Positions 26,101 through 33,913 of a stretch of 37,017 nucleotides of DNA are shown piece by piece. The DNA lies in assembly GCF_000739815.1 (NCBI RefSeq), contig NZ_BBJJ01000064.1, positions 1 through 37,017 of the forward strand. Direction: 5' to 3'. This DNA is from Paraburkholderia mimosarum LMG 23256 = NBRC 106338 (GTDB taxonomy: Bacteria > Pseudomonadota > Gammaproteobacteria > Burkholderiales > Burkholderiaceae). A program made the translations under genes and the position numbers. The notes below the pieces were generated by a model. The model was not told the origin of the DNA and searched no databases. It worked only from the letters and a program-made list of their open reading frames with translations. Numbering within the stretch: the first letter of the stretch is position 1; the number at the start of each line of letters is the position of its first letter.

Positions 26101-26746
26101 CACGCGTATCGTTGTGAACAAGAACGGGGTGGTGGCGCCTCGGCGCGCGATCCGTCGCGAGTCGCTCGCGCGGCGACCGCTGCGTATCGGCTACGTCGGC
26201 GGGGAGACTCCAATCAAGGGCGCACCGCTCCTGCGCAAGGTCCTGCGGTCGCTGCCAGCGCGAAACTACGAGCTGCGAGTTGTCGATAACGTCCTCAATC
26301 TGGGCCGCCGCTCGATCGATGCTGCAGAATGGCGCGTACCGGGTACGCTCAAAATCGTGCCCGCCTATACGCAAGAAACCATTGACGATTTCTTCGAAGG
26401 TATCGACGTGCTCGTTACGCCGACGCAATGCAAGGAAAGCTTTGGCCTTTCTGTGCGCGAGGCCTTGATCCGCGACGTGTGGGTCGTCACGACCGACGCA
26501 GGTGGCGCCGTGGAAGACATCGTGGACGGAGAGAACGGCAACATCGTCCCGCTTGACGACGACGGCACCGACTTGGGTGCGGCGCTTGGCGATCTGCTCG
26601 AGAATCCGCTGCGGCTGGAGGGCTATCGCAATCCTCACGTGGGCCGCGTGCGTATCTTCGACGAACAGGCGCGAGAATTACACGCGCTCCTCGCCGAAGT
26701 GGCCGCCGAGGCACCACGCGCAGCTGTCTGCGCTGGCGCGGGATGA
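23198..26746 (+). CDS. Large multidomain glycosyltransferase (methyltransferase-like, coiled coil, two GT-B domains)
   Basis: The product has about 1182 residues. Residues 55-215 resemble a class I methyltransferase of the Methyltransf_24 type (IDLLHIDGVHAAAH, LSAHGVVFISDLH), though the SAM-binding Gly motif is weak. Residues 230-320 form a coiled coil rich in Ala, Glu and Arg. STSWRLTAPLR (322-332) is a linker motif often seen in O-antigen glycosyltransferases and is repeated in the broken gene at 33914-36550. Residues 410-740 are a first GT-B domain (FWEVDDLIFD, SIAPLEDSVFNDAKSNIKFL). Residues 770-1165 are a GT4 domain (GGATIVAEEVARRL, VTPTQCKESFGLSVREALI with the EX7E donor motif). A GTG at 23162 is an alternative start; the ATG at 23198 is preferred. 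It probably extends the rhamnan-type chain. Confidence 0.85.
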   Translation: MKPENIDDESQLSGCAERCAAQGGAVPATRYWWPRRGESTWPEYASIASLLAQALRPQTFVLLGAAQGVALCGWREIQELAHAHFAAVEQWAARSFGGVPGAQARRELEAHLGTSAGAATKLLDADVLDAAAGFPDRSIDLLHIDGVHAAAHGSRLLDAWLPKLSAHGVVFISDLHSGRAGEGVQALWATLAARYPNLAFEHGAGCGFAAVGDALPAALRSLLSLSALERARLQAHHAQLAGLATHSEMQARLWALEAALAEAHAEAERARAAERAAREDLAANQESLDLLADDLEGERSALRATQESLQSAYDDVAALRRSTSWRLTAPLRVVVMSLRTPRMIVARARHARAVVRTSVREQGWPATLRKIATAPSRHGLRGLLGASAPAGSLDPVFDLPLAPPARERLAMRVLIVAEMSIPQCRKYRVTQKQQMILKLGIECTAVSWNDTQAVRSLLQTHSIVIFYRVPAFPQPLRLIREAKAMGLVTFWEVDDLIFDASKYAGNSNIADLDDEARRGILEGVELYRTAMLACDYGIASTEGLARAMHEAGVPQVSVVENALDTETVRAARGLDGIPKRADGIVRIVYGSGTRTHDADFRVAATALRRVLKARPNACFVVIGELNLPAEFNDIQAQVQRLPLSDYRTYLKRLAACDISIAPLEDSVFNDAKSNIKFLEASIVRLPSVCSPSAAFRTAITEGDTGYLAADTAAWERALLALIDDAALRERMAARAHDYVSKHYAPTTVAYEQVLPILAPYAAREKNLRVLGVNIYFEPRSFGGATIVAEEVARRLNQRDDIEYAMFTSLPTSDVPAYKLVRYRAASGGDVFAMGLPPEGNPNFEFENPNSIEAFAEAVSALRPDVVHLHSIQGIGAQIAEVCLRERIPYVVTAHDAWWICGRQFMITGEHVYCNQRKIDLNVCATCVKDPSLNSYRQFRLREILFGAARLITPSEFFRELFTENGFDPTRIVVNKNGVVAPRRAIRRESLARRPLRIGYVGGETPIKGAPLLRKVLRSLPARNYELRVVDNVLNLGRRSIDAAEWRVPGTLKIVPAYTQETIDDFFEGIDVLVTPTQCKESFGLSVREALIRDVWVVTTDAGGAVEDIVDGENGNIVPLDDDGTDLGAALGDLLENPLRLEGYRNPHVGRVRIFDEQARELHALLAEVAAEAPRAAVCAGAG

Positions 26747-28596
26747 AGCGGGTGGTGCGCGGTATCGGCAGGCTGTCCGGCCTTGCGCGTGGCGTGCACG
26801 CACGGGTTGCGGCGTTTGGCGGCGTTTGCGGCGCCGTGACGGCCGTCACCGCAGTGCTGCGCCGTGAGGGTTGGCGCAGTGCGTTGCGCAAGGTCGTGCG
26901 GACTTCGACGCAGCAGGCCGGCTATCAGCGCTGGATCGAGACCGTAGATGCGTTGGAGCCGACCGCGCTGCGCCAGCTCGCGGACGAGATGGCGGCATGG
27001 CAGCAGGCGCCTCGCATCTCGATCGTCGTGCCGGTCTACAACACACCGGCGGTGTATCTGGACGCAATGATCGAGTCAGTGCGCGCACAAATTTATCCGC
27101 ACTGGGAGCTTTGTCTTGCCGACGACGCGTCGAGCGCCCCACACGTCGAGACACTTCTACGCAAGCACGCGCAGCGCGACGCGCGTATTCGTGTTATGCG
27201 GCGCGCGCAGAACGGCCATATCTGCGCAGCGAGCAATAGTGCTCTCAAGCTAGCGACAGGCGAGTACGTCGCGCTGCTCGATCATGACGATTTACTGCCG
27301 CCGCATGCACTTGCCATGGTGGCCAAATATTTGCGGGCGCATCCGCACGCACGTCTGCTCTATAGCGACGAAGACAAGATTTCCTCCGACGGGCGCCGGA
27401 GCACGCCGTATTTCAAGCCAGACTGGGATCCGGAACTCATCGTTCAGTACAATTTCTTTTCGCACCTGGGTGTGTACGAGACAGCGCTGATCCGTGAGGT
27501 CGGTGGTTTTCGCGAGGGCTTTGAAGGCAGCCAGGATCACGATCTGGTGCTGCGCTGCGTGCGCGCGGCGGGCGATGCGGCCGTCGTCCATATCCCGCAT
27601 GTGCTTTATCACTGGCGCACGATCGAGGGTAGCACGGCCCTGGATATTGACGAAAAGCCCTATGCCGTCGAGGCAGGGGTGCGAGCCGTACGCGAAAGCT
27701 TAAGGCTCAGAGATGCGCGTGTGGAGGCGATTGCGCCATCCACGCAGCTTCCGTTCGTGCAGGTGCGCTATCCATTGCCAGAACCGCTGCCCCGTGTCCA
27801 GGCCATCTTGCGCTGCGCGGGCGATGGCAGTGCGCCGCAAACGGCGCTGCGCGCGCTCTTCGCCCGGCCACAGCCGCTGCTCACTCGCGTGACGCTGGTA
27901 GGTCCGGGTGCGGCGACCCATGTCGAGTACGCGAGCAAGTCTGCCGGGGAGCACGCTCAGGGGGTGACCTTTGATGCGCAAATGGACATTGAGGCTGCCC
28001 TGCGCGCCGACGATGCCGCCTTTGTCTGCCTGCTAGACGCCCAGGTGGAAGCGGGCGACGAAGGCTGGCTCGATGCGTTGGTGCGTCACGCACTGCGTCC
28101 TGAGATTGGGCTCGCCGGGCCACGACTTAGCCTCCCAGGAGGGGGGGCGTTTGTTGCTGGACTTGTCGCTACGTCGCCGTATAGCACTGTGCTGGCCCGT
28201 AGCGGGGCGTCACGCGAGGACTTCGGCTATTTTGGTATGAATCAACTGACGCGCACGGTGACGGCGCTGCCGGGCGCCTGTCTCGTTGCGCGCCGCGCCG
28301 TCCTGTCGACGGCCGCTGCGCAGCTCGCCGCGTACGACGAGCGCGATCTGGATGGTGAGGATTCCAGCGTGGATCTTGCGCTCGCTCGCGCGCTGGGAGC
28401 ACAGGGTTTGCGCCATGTGCTCGTCGCCCAGGCCACGGTCGTCTGCGCGCAAGATATGCCGGTGCCGGATGCCGTTGCTGGGCTCGCGGCGCAGGCGGGA
28501 TTTCGCGATCCCGCCTACAGCCCTCATCTCGCAGTCGAGAACGGCGTCGCGACGTTCGAGATCGCCGAGGTGCCGCGCATCAGCCGGTTCGGTTGA
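26743..28596 (+). CDS. Glycosyltransferase family 2 with a second, degenerate GT2-like half
   Basis: A 617-residue protein overlapping the previous stop by ATGA. After an Ala/Val-rich N-terminal helix region, residues 92-330 form a complete GT2 domain: ISIVVPVYNTPAVYLDAMIE, LADDASSAP, the metal motif YVALLDHDDLLPPHAL, LYSDEDKIS and GSQDHDLVLRC with VLYHWRT. The second half (about 350-617) keeps the GT2 order (an AALRADDAAFVCLLDAQVEA strand, GACLVARRAVL, DGEDSSVDLALA) but lacks a proper DxD and the first nucleotide strand, so it may be a non-catalytic repeat. It probably adds a sugar to the O-chain; the substrate is unknown. Confidence 0.85.
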   Translation: MKRVVRGIGRLSGLARGVHARVAAFGGVCGAVTAVTAVLRREGWRSALRKVVRTSTQQAGYQRWIETVDALEPTALRQLADEMAAWQQAPRISIVVPVYNTPAVYLDAMIESVRAQIYPHWELCLADDASSAPHVETLLRKHAQRDARIRVMRRAQNGHICAASNSALKLATGEYVALLDHDDLLPPHALAMVAKYLRAHPHARLLYSDEDKISSDGRRSTPYFKPDWDPELIVQYNFFSHLGVYETALIREVGGFREGFEGSQDHDLVLRCVRAAGDAAVVHIPHVLYHWRTIEGSTALDIDEKPYAVEAGVRAVRESLRLRDARVEAIAPSTQLPFVQVRYPLPEPLPRVQAILRCAGDGSAPQTALRALFARPQPLLTRVTLVGPGAATHVEYASKSAGEHAQGVTFDAQMDIEAALRADDAAFVCLLDAQVEAGDEGWLDALVRHALRPEIGLAGPRLSLPGGGAFVAGLVATSPYSTVLARSGASREDFGYFGMNQLTRTVTALPGACLVARRAVLSTAAAQLAAYDERDLDGEDSSVDLALARALGAQGLRHVLVAQATVVCAQDMPVPDAVAGLAAQAGFRDPAYSPHLAVENGVATFEIAEVPRISRFG

Positions 28597-28998
28597 CGGC
28601 CCGGTTACCGATCAATTTCCGAGAAGCTTTTGTGCTGCGCTTGTGGATATCCGGATCATCGGCAGGCGCAAGGATCAGGCGCTGCGCGCGGGCTTGTGGG
28701 AATCGGCTGTGAACGGCGAACCGAGTGCCTGGGCCGCGCCGCAACGGGCAGCACATTTGCCGCGGTGGTACGCCGACTTGTGCGCGTTGCTTCGAACCAG
28801 TAAAGTAACAGGCTGTCTGAAAGGCATGGTCTTGAAACATGTCCAGTGAGTCATTGTGGGCGGCGATGTCCCATGACGATCGTAGATAAACTGTGCGCGT
28901 TTGTCGCTGGCGCGTCGCCGTCCAGGCGACATCGAATCATAATTGCGCGGCGATTGACAACGCCGCTCATCGGAACCTGGGTTTAACTGGACAAGATC
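28597..28998. other. 402-base gap inside the polysaccharide cluster
   Basis: No supported gene. A forward frame (about 28640-28849) reads RIIGRRKDQALRAGLWESAV and LPRWYADLCALLRTSK, which has a protein-like look but no start codon, and it may be a remnant of a lost gene. TTGACA at 28954-28959 could be a -35 box for the next gene, but the spacing to any -10 box is poor. The change in base use after this gap suggests that the downstream genes form a separate unit. Confidence 0.3.
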
Positions 28999-30036
28999 GT
29001 GCTGACCAAGCCTGTCTCGATTGCTGTTGTCATCCCGTCGTACAAGGTCAAAGACCACATCCTGCAATTGATTGACAAAATCGGCCCGGAAGTCACGGAT
29101 ATCTACGTCGTGGATGACTGCTGTCCGGCGCAGAGCGGCGACTACGTAGAGGCGAATTGCAATGACAGCCGGGTGCGCGTGGTGCGCCATCAAATTAACC
29201 AAGGCGTGGGAGGCGCCGTGATGACGGGCTACGCGCACGCGATCGAGGGAGGTGCGGACATCATCGTCAAGCTCGATGGCGACGGCCAGATGGACCCTGA
29301 ATTGCTGCCACAGTTTGTATTGCCGATTATCGAAGGCTGGGCCGACTATACGAAGGGCAATCGTTTCTACGACCTCACGCACATTGTGCGCATGCCCGCC
29401 GTGCGGCTGATCGGCAATGCGGGACTTTCGTTCATGACGAAGATATCCACGGGCTACTGGAATATTTTCGATCCGACCAACGGTTATACGGCGATCAGCG
29501 CGCGTGTTGCCGCGCATTTGCCATTCGACAAGATCGCGCAGCGCTACTTTTTCGAAACGGATATGCTATTCCGACTCAACACGTTGCGCGCCGTGGTGGT
29601 CGATGTTCCGATGGACGCCTTCTACGGTGACGAAGAGTCGAATTTGAAGGTCTCTAAAGTGCTGTTCGAGTTTTCCGCGAAGCATGCGGTGAATTTCTCG
29701 AAGCGGATTTTCTACAATTATTTTCTGCGCGACATGACGGCTGCGACGTTCGAGCTTGTGTTCGGCGTGTTGCTGCTAATGTTCGGGCTCGCCTTCGGCT
29801 CCTGGCACTGGGCCGAATCCATGGCGCAGGGCATCTCCACGCCGCTTGGTACGATTATGCTCGCGGCGCTGCCCGTGCTGATCGGCCTGCAATTGTTGCT
29901 AGGTTTTCTCAATTTCGACGTCGCAAGTGTGCCGACCCGGCCCATGAGCCGCTTTTTGCCCGCGGATGGGGCGTACGCGCGCCAGGTCCTGCGCGGAACG
30001 GCCGAGCAGTCTCGCTCGCCAGATACGGCCGCTTGA
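28999..30036 (+). CDS. GT2 polyprenyl-phosphate sugar synthase-like (DPM1/GtrB/ArnC type)
   Basis: The 345-residue product starts at GTG (28999), the first start after an in-frame stop. It has IAVVIPSYKVKDHILQLIDK, YVVDDCCPAQSG, NQGVGGAVMTGYAHA and the metal-binding VKLDGDGQMDPELLP, which are hallmarks of DPM1-type GT2 enzymes. The C-terminus has two membrane helices (about 250-310). Such enzymes make polyprenyl-phosphate-linked sugars on the cytoplasmic face of the inner membrane. It is followed 25 bases later by a small multi-helix membrane protein and then by a DUF2142 protein, together resembling a Gtr-type glycan modification system. Confidence 0.85.
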   Translation: MLTKPVSIAVVIPSYKVKDHILQLIDKIGPEVTDIYVVDDCCPAQSGDYVEANCNDSRVRVVRHQINQGVGGAVMTGYAHAIEGGADIIVKLDGDGQMDPELLPQFVLPIIEGWADYTKGNRFYDLTHIVRMPAVRLIGNAGLSFMTKISTGYWNIFDPTNGYTAISARVAAHLPFDKIAQRYFFETDMLFRLNTLRAVVVDVPMDAFYGDEESNLKVSKVLFEFSAKHAVNFSKRIFYNYFLRDMTAATFELVFGVLLLMFGLAFGSWHWAESMAQGISTPLGTIMLAALPVLIGLQLLLGFLNFDVASVPTRPMSRFLPADGAYARQVLRGTAEQSRSPDTAA

Positions 30037-30061
30037 TCCACTTTTCTGTAATCTCCAACGC

Positions 30062-30412
30062 ATGACTTCACTTCAGATCGTTTGGGCGCTTGCTTGCGTA
30101 TTCATCATTTCGAGCGGTCAACTGCTGTTCAAGAAGGCAGGTATCGAAATTCAGGCGGCCGGCAGCTGGTATTCCCCACGCGCGCTGGTACTCCTCTTTT
30201 GTGCACTGGCGATCTACGGGTTTGCAACTTTGCTGTGGGTAAATCTTTTGCGCTTTGTTAGCCTCAACAAGGCCTACCTGTTCATGGCGCTCTGCTTTAT
30301 TCTCGTGCCAATTGCAAGCCACTTCTTTTTTCGGGAAGCGATCACTCGGGGCTATGTGTTTGGCACGGCGCTCATCATCGTGGGTCTGATCGTGGCAACG
30401 CGTTTCGGTTGA
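30062..30412 (+). CDS. EmrE/ArnF-like small four-helix membrane protein (putative lipid-linked sugar flippase)
   Basis: The 116-residue protein consists of four hydrophobic helices (starting LQIVWALACVFIISSGQLLF) and has DMT/SMR family marks (SGQLLFKKAGIE, then LRFVSLNKAYLFMALCFILV and a helix ending IIVGLIVATRFG). The start at 30062 gives the family-length protein. Members beside a DPM1-type GT2 are thought to move the polyprenyl-linked sugar to the periplasmic face, as ArnE/ArnF do for aminoarabinose. A drug transporter role is less likely given the neighbours. Confidence 0.8.
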   Translation: MTSLQIVWALACVFIISSGQLLFKKAGIEIQAAGSWYSPRALVLLFCALAIYGFATLLWVNLLRFVSLNKAYLFMALCFILVPIASHFFFREAITRGYVFGTALIIVGLIVATRFG

Positions 30413-30428
30413 ATTTCCAGGATTGAGC

Positions 30429-31847
30429 ATGCGATTTTCCGGGTGGATTGCGTCGTTTATCGACGGAAGGCGTCTTTCATGGCTTTACGTGTGCTATGCC
30501 ATGCCGATCGGGCTTTTCCTTATTCTGGCTACGCCGCCGTTTCAGACGCCTGATTCGGTTGTGCACTTCTTTCGTGCCATTCAGGTCTCGGAAGGTCATC
30601 TTCTGAGCGAGCGCGCGGGCAATACCTCAGGCGGTGCGATTGACGAAAGTGTGGTTGGCTTTGCTGATATTTTCCATCCTATGGCGGCACACCCGACCGT
30701 CAAATATGATCCGGTGATGGAGGCGCGCACGGTCGGGCGCAAGTGGGGTGGCGAAAAGCGCCTCGTCGGATTCCCGAGCTCGGCGATCTATCCGGCCTAC
30801 GCTTATTTGCCCCAAGCCGTGACGATCGCCTTCGCGCGTAAAGTTGGTATTTCAGCGCCGGGAACGTATCGGCTCGTCTGCGTCGTCGACCTGCTAGTGA
30901 GCATGGCGCTCACTGTCGCAGCGTTGTTGCTCAGCCGTCGGACAGCGTTGTGGATATTCGCCATTGCATTGCTGCCGTCCACACTCATGCTGTACTCGTC
31001 GGTTAGCCAGGATGCGCTCCTGTTGCCCGCCTGCATCCTTCTGATCGCAGCGCTCGATCGCGCGATATTCGATGGTGAGCCCATCGGCAAGGCGCGGCTT
31101 TTCGGCGCGGCCCTGGTCGCCGTAGCCTGCATCACCGCGCGTCCGCCCTATGTCGGCCTGCTGTTGTTGGGATTCTCTCCAGCGCTGCTATGGGAAAGCG
31201 CGAAGGGGCATTATGGGTTCGGGCGCCGCACCGTCTGGCTGATCACGGCCGTGGCCGCATCGGCACTGGTGATCGTCGCATGTAGTCTTTCGGCGTGGGC
31301 GCCTGTCACTCCGCCGCGCTCCGAGGCGGGGCAGATTGCATGGGTGTTGCATCATCCGCTCGAGATTCCGCGCGTTGCATGGGCCACGCTGCAGCACAAT
31401 GGGGTCTTCTACTATGAGAGCATGGTCGGCATTCTCGGCTGGCTCGATACCCCCATGCACAGGGACTACTACCGCGTCGCGGCTCTCATGGGCGTCGCGC
31501 TCGCCGTTGCGACTGCGCTCGAGCGACGAGGCGCTGCGCCGACGGTTCGTGGTGTCGATCGCGTTGTGATCGCACTTGCGCTGCTCGCAAGTGTGGCGCT
31601 GATCTTCGCAGCGTTGTATGTGTCATGGACCCCGGTGGGCCAACGCATTGTCGACGGTGTGCAGGGCCGATACTTCTTGCCTCTGCTGCCGTTGTTGGCT
31701 CTCCTCCTGCCCGAACGCACTGGCACGCGCACCCAGCCTCGCGCGCTTGAGGCACTCAAGACCATTTGCTGTGCAATAGTGTTGATCTTCCCGATCTACA
31801 CATTTACGGAGACTATCCAGGCGTTACTCCACCGTTTTTATATGTGA
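30429..31847 (+). CDS. DUF2142 family polytopic membrane protein (putative periplasmic glycosyltransferase)
   Basis: The 472-residue protein has roughly ten membrane helices and a long first periplasmic loop that begins TPPFQTPDSVVHFFRAIQVS, the characteristic place for the acidic catalytic residues of GT-C enzymes. The later PPYVGLLLLGFSPALL and GVQGRYFLPLLPLLALLLP segments are typical of DUF2142 proteins in surface-polysaccharide clusters. The function is not experimentally established; the layout and neighbours suggest a GT-C-type transferase using a polyprenyl-linked sugar. The ATG at 30429 is preferred over TTG at 30423. Confidence 0.8.
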   Translation: MRFSGWIASFIDGRRLSWLYVCYAMPIGLFLILATPPFQTPDSVVHFFRAIQVSEGHLLSERAGNTSGGAIDESVVGFADIFHPMAAHPTVKYDPVMEARTVGRKWGGEKRLVGFPSSAIYPAYAYLPQAVTIAFARKVGISAPGTYRLVCVVDLLVSMALTVAALLLSRRTALWIFAIALLPSTLMLYSSVSQDALLLPACILLIAALDRAIFDGEPIGKARLFGAALVAVACITARPPYVGLLLLGFSPALLWESAKGHYGFGRRTVWLITAVAASALVIVACSLSAWAPVTPPRSEAGQIAWVLHHPLEIPRVAWATLQHNGVFYYESMVGILGWLDTPMHRDYYRVAALMGVALAVATALERRGAAPTVRGVDRVVIALALLASVALIFAALYVSWTPVGQRIVDGVQGRYFLPLLPLLALLLPERTGTRTQPRALEALKTICCAIVLIFPIYTFTETIQALLHRFYM

Positions 31848-31922
31848 CTAAGCGTGAAGGCGTTCCGCGACGCCATTAGAAGTGCCGCCTTCTATGATGC
31901 GGCAGTACATGGTCACGCCTGG

Positions 31923-32831
31923 CTAGTCGCGTGTGGCGTGCAGTAGGGAAAAATCAAGATAGTCGTCACCATCCGCAGCAATGCGATCGACATGAATCAG
32001 AATCTCTGTCGCGGCCCGGTTTGGGAGGGCAACATTCTTCCAGTGAGCGGAGTCGGTGCCAAGCGAATCGCTCAAAAGATGGGTTTCGCCGTCTCTTAAC
32101 TCATAGCGAAATGGCGATAGAAAGCGTTCCTCAAAGCGGAAGGGGAGCCTTGACCCGCTAACGAAGAAGGAGACTGCGCTTGCTTCTGCTGGCAAAGTAA
32201 CGCGCACATTGGCGCAGCGGGCGTCACCTTTCATTGCGATCCGTAGCAGCTTGTAATTGGTGCTTAGCTCGACCCCATGGTTATCGCAATCCCCGTTCGC
32301 CACGAGTTGTGCGCTCTCTCGGGCCTTCATTGGGGCAAAAAAAGTTGCGCTTGCGAAGACAGTTAAATATATGGCGGCCAGGCCAAGCAAGCCTCCAAGC
32401 ATGTGCCGCCAACTGATCCAGCATCCATCAGAGCCGCTTGGCTGAACATCGAGCGGGAATAGGGAAATTGCAAAAAGCAGGGATAGCGATGGAGCGATCA
32501 ACAGGCTGTACCTGGCCTGAATCTCTCCGAAGCCCAACACGACAAGCGCAAAGCTCCCGATCAGCAGTGCTGCGGGAAAGGCAGCTCCATCTCGTCGCAT
32601 TTTAGGTATGGCCATGCAGGCGCCTACGATAACAGTCGTCACAAACGCGCCAAGCCATGGGAAAACCGACGAATTGAACGGTATTGTGCTGCTTGCAACG
32701 ATTGCCGTGTCCGGGTTTCCTGCTGGGAACGGAAAGGACGACAGGCCATAGTAGTGCGTGTGCCAGAGAATGCTATCGCTGTTTTGCGTAGAAGGTATGC
32801 CGGCCAGTCGATCAGTCCGGAGGATAGGGCG
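31923..32831 (-). pseudogene. 5'-truncated membrane protein (GT-C-like), cut by the IS30 element
   Basis: The reverse frame is open from the IS boundary (32831) to the stop at 31923, about 300 codons. It begins in mid-protein as RPILRTDRLAGIPSTQNSDS and continues with ILWHTHYYGLSSFPF, hydrophobic helices (FALVVLGFGEIQARYSLLIA, typical of the last part of GT39/ArnT-like or DUF2142-like proteins) and a C-terminal soluble domain. A GTG at 32642 could start a 239-residue protein, but the family needs the missing N-terminal helices. It is oriented opposite to the rest of the cluster. The missing start was probably lost with the IS event. Confidence 0.75.
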
Positions 32832-32852
32832 GTCTCTAGAGTCAAGTGCAAC
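32832..32852. repeat. IS30 terminal inverted repeat, left
   Basis: Matches the right repeat at 19 of 21 positions, differing only at the two bases after GTCTCTAG. The core TCAAGTGCAAC (32842-32852) is identical at both ends. The transposase stop codon (TGA on the reverse strand, 32842-32844) lies inside this repeat. Confidence 0.85.
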
Positions 32853-33864
32853 GTTTCGCTAATCCAGCCGTTGCCAGCTCCATGGCCATGACCTCTTCGG
32901 GTGTTTTCCAACCGAGAGTTTGGCGGGGGCGCCCATTGAGCAGCCTGGCGATATCGTTCAATTGCGTCTGCGTGACGCCCGACAGGTCCATGCCCTTTGG
33001 CAGGAACTGACGTAGCAGGCCGTTCGTGTTCTCGTTGCTGCCGCGCTGCCAGGGAGCGTATGGGTCCGCGAACCAGATATCGAGGTTCAGTCGCTCGGCA
33101 AGCTCCACATGACAGGTCATCTCCGATCCACGGTCGTACGTCAGGCTTTCGCGCAGAAAGGCCGGCACCTTCTTCATCTGGCGCGTAAAACCCTCGAGCG
33201 CGTCCTGGGCCGTGCAGCCGTCCATGCGACACAACACGACGAACCGTGTTTTGCGCTCGACCAGCGTTCCAACGCAGGAGCGATTGAACGCCCCTTTGAC
33301 GAGGTCGCCTTCCCAATGTCCGGGCCATTGCCGCGTTTCGATCTGTTCAGGCCGGTGAACGATGCGCAACTCCTCCGGCACGAAGCTTTTACGTGCACAG
33401 GTTTTACGGGTGGTGCCGCGTCTGGGTTTTTCCTGGCGCAACGCCTCGATCATCGCCTGCTTGAGCCCACCTCGGGGATGGGTGTAAATCGCCGCGTAGA
33501 TCGTTTCGTGGCAAACACGTTGGTCGGGATTGTCTGGGTGCATGTCGCGGAGTCTGGCAGCAATCTGCTGCGGCGACCAGCGCCGATAAACCAGGTGGTG
33601 ATGCACGTGCCAGTACAGCGCGCTGCCTTCGCTCAACTTACGTCGCCGCACGCAACGCCGGCGACGAAGCCGATAGGCCGAGGCCGCCTGCGTCGCGTCG
33701 TAGCGCGGCATGGCCGTGTTCCGGTTACGCGCCAGTTCGCGAGAAACCGTCGAAGCACTGCGCCCCAACCGCCGTGCGATCTCCCGTATACCGACCCCGC
33801 GCTGATGTTCGATCATGATTGCCGCGCGGTCTTCCGCGCTCAGATGCTGGTACTTCTTCTTCAT
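32842..33864 (-). CDS. IS30-family transposase
   Basis: The 340-residue product has the N-terminal helix-turn-helix of the family (about residues 22-46: GVGIREIARRLGRSASTVSR). Its DDE catalytic triad is in HWEGDLVKG (Asp187), LTYDRGSEM (Asp244) and NENTNGLLRQFLP (Glu278), with the ETIYAAIY motif in front. No stop or shift is present, so it appears intact. It is translated from the ATG at 33864, whose ribosome-binding site lies in a hairpin. Confidence 0.95.
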   Translation of the reverse strand: MKKKYQHLSAEDRAAIMIEHQRGVGIREIARRLGRSASTVSRELARNRNTAMPRYDATQAASAYRLRRRRCVRRRKLSEGSALYWHVHHHLVYRRWSPQQIAARLRDMHPDNPDQRVCHETIYAAIYTHPRGGLKQAMIEALRQEKPRRGTTRKTCARKSFVPEELRIVHRPEQIETRQWPGHWEGDLVKGAFNRSCVGTLVERKTRFVVLCRMDGCTAQDALEGFTRQMKKVPAFLRESLTYDRGSEMTCHVELAERLNLDIWFADPYAPWQRGSNENTNGLLRQFLPKGMDLSGVTQTQLNDIARLLNGRPRQTLGWKTPEEVMAMELATAGLAKRCT

Positions 33865-33865
33865 C

Positions 33866-33894
33866 GCAACACCTTACTTGATTCAAGGTGTTGC
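33866..33894 (-). promoter_or_regulatory. Hairpin covering the transposase ribosome-binding site
   Basis: GCAACACCTT and AAGGTGTTGC form a perfect 10-base stem with a 9-base loop. Read on the reverse strand, AAGGTG, the only Shine-Dalgarno-like sequence, is in the arm next to the ATG (5 bases before it). In the mRNA the stem would hide the ribosome site, a known way for IS elements to limit transposase made by read-through from outside promoters. Confidence 0.6.
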
Positions 33895-33910
33895 ACTTGA
33901 AGCTAGAGAC
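33890..33910. repeat. IS30 terminal inverted repeat, right
   Basis: GTTGCACTTGA plus AGCTAGAGAC, the near-complement of the left end. It overlaps the outer arm of a hairpin just upstream of the transposase start. Confidence 0.85.
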
Positions 33911-33913
33911 TAA

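Larger units (their letters stand above)
32832..33910 (-). mobile_element. IS30-family insertion sequence, complete
   Basis: An element of 1079 bases with one transposase gene on the reverse strand. The ends are imperfect inverted repeats (19 of 21 bases match), GTCTCTAGAGTCAAGTGCAA at the left and its near-complement at the right. IS30 elements usually make 2-3 base target duplications; the flanks here (GCG on the left, TAA on the right) do not match. Both neighbouring genes are truncated towards the element, consistent with a deletion next to it. Confidence 0.9.

Noticed and set aside
32642..32842. GTG start at 32642 making the membrane protein a complete short gene
   Set aside because: The same frame runs on to the IS edge with typical membrane-protein sequence, so the GTG is internal to a truncated gene.
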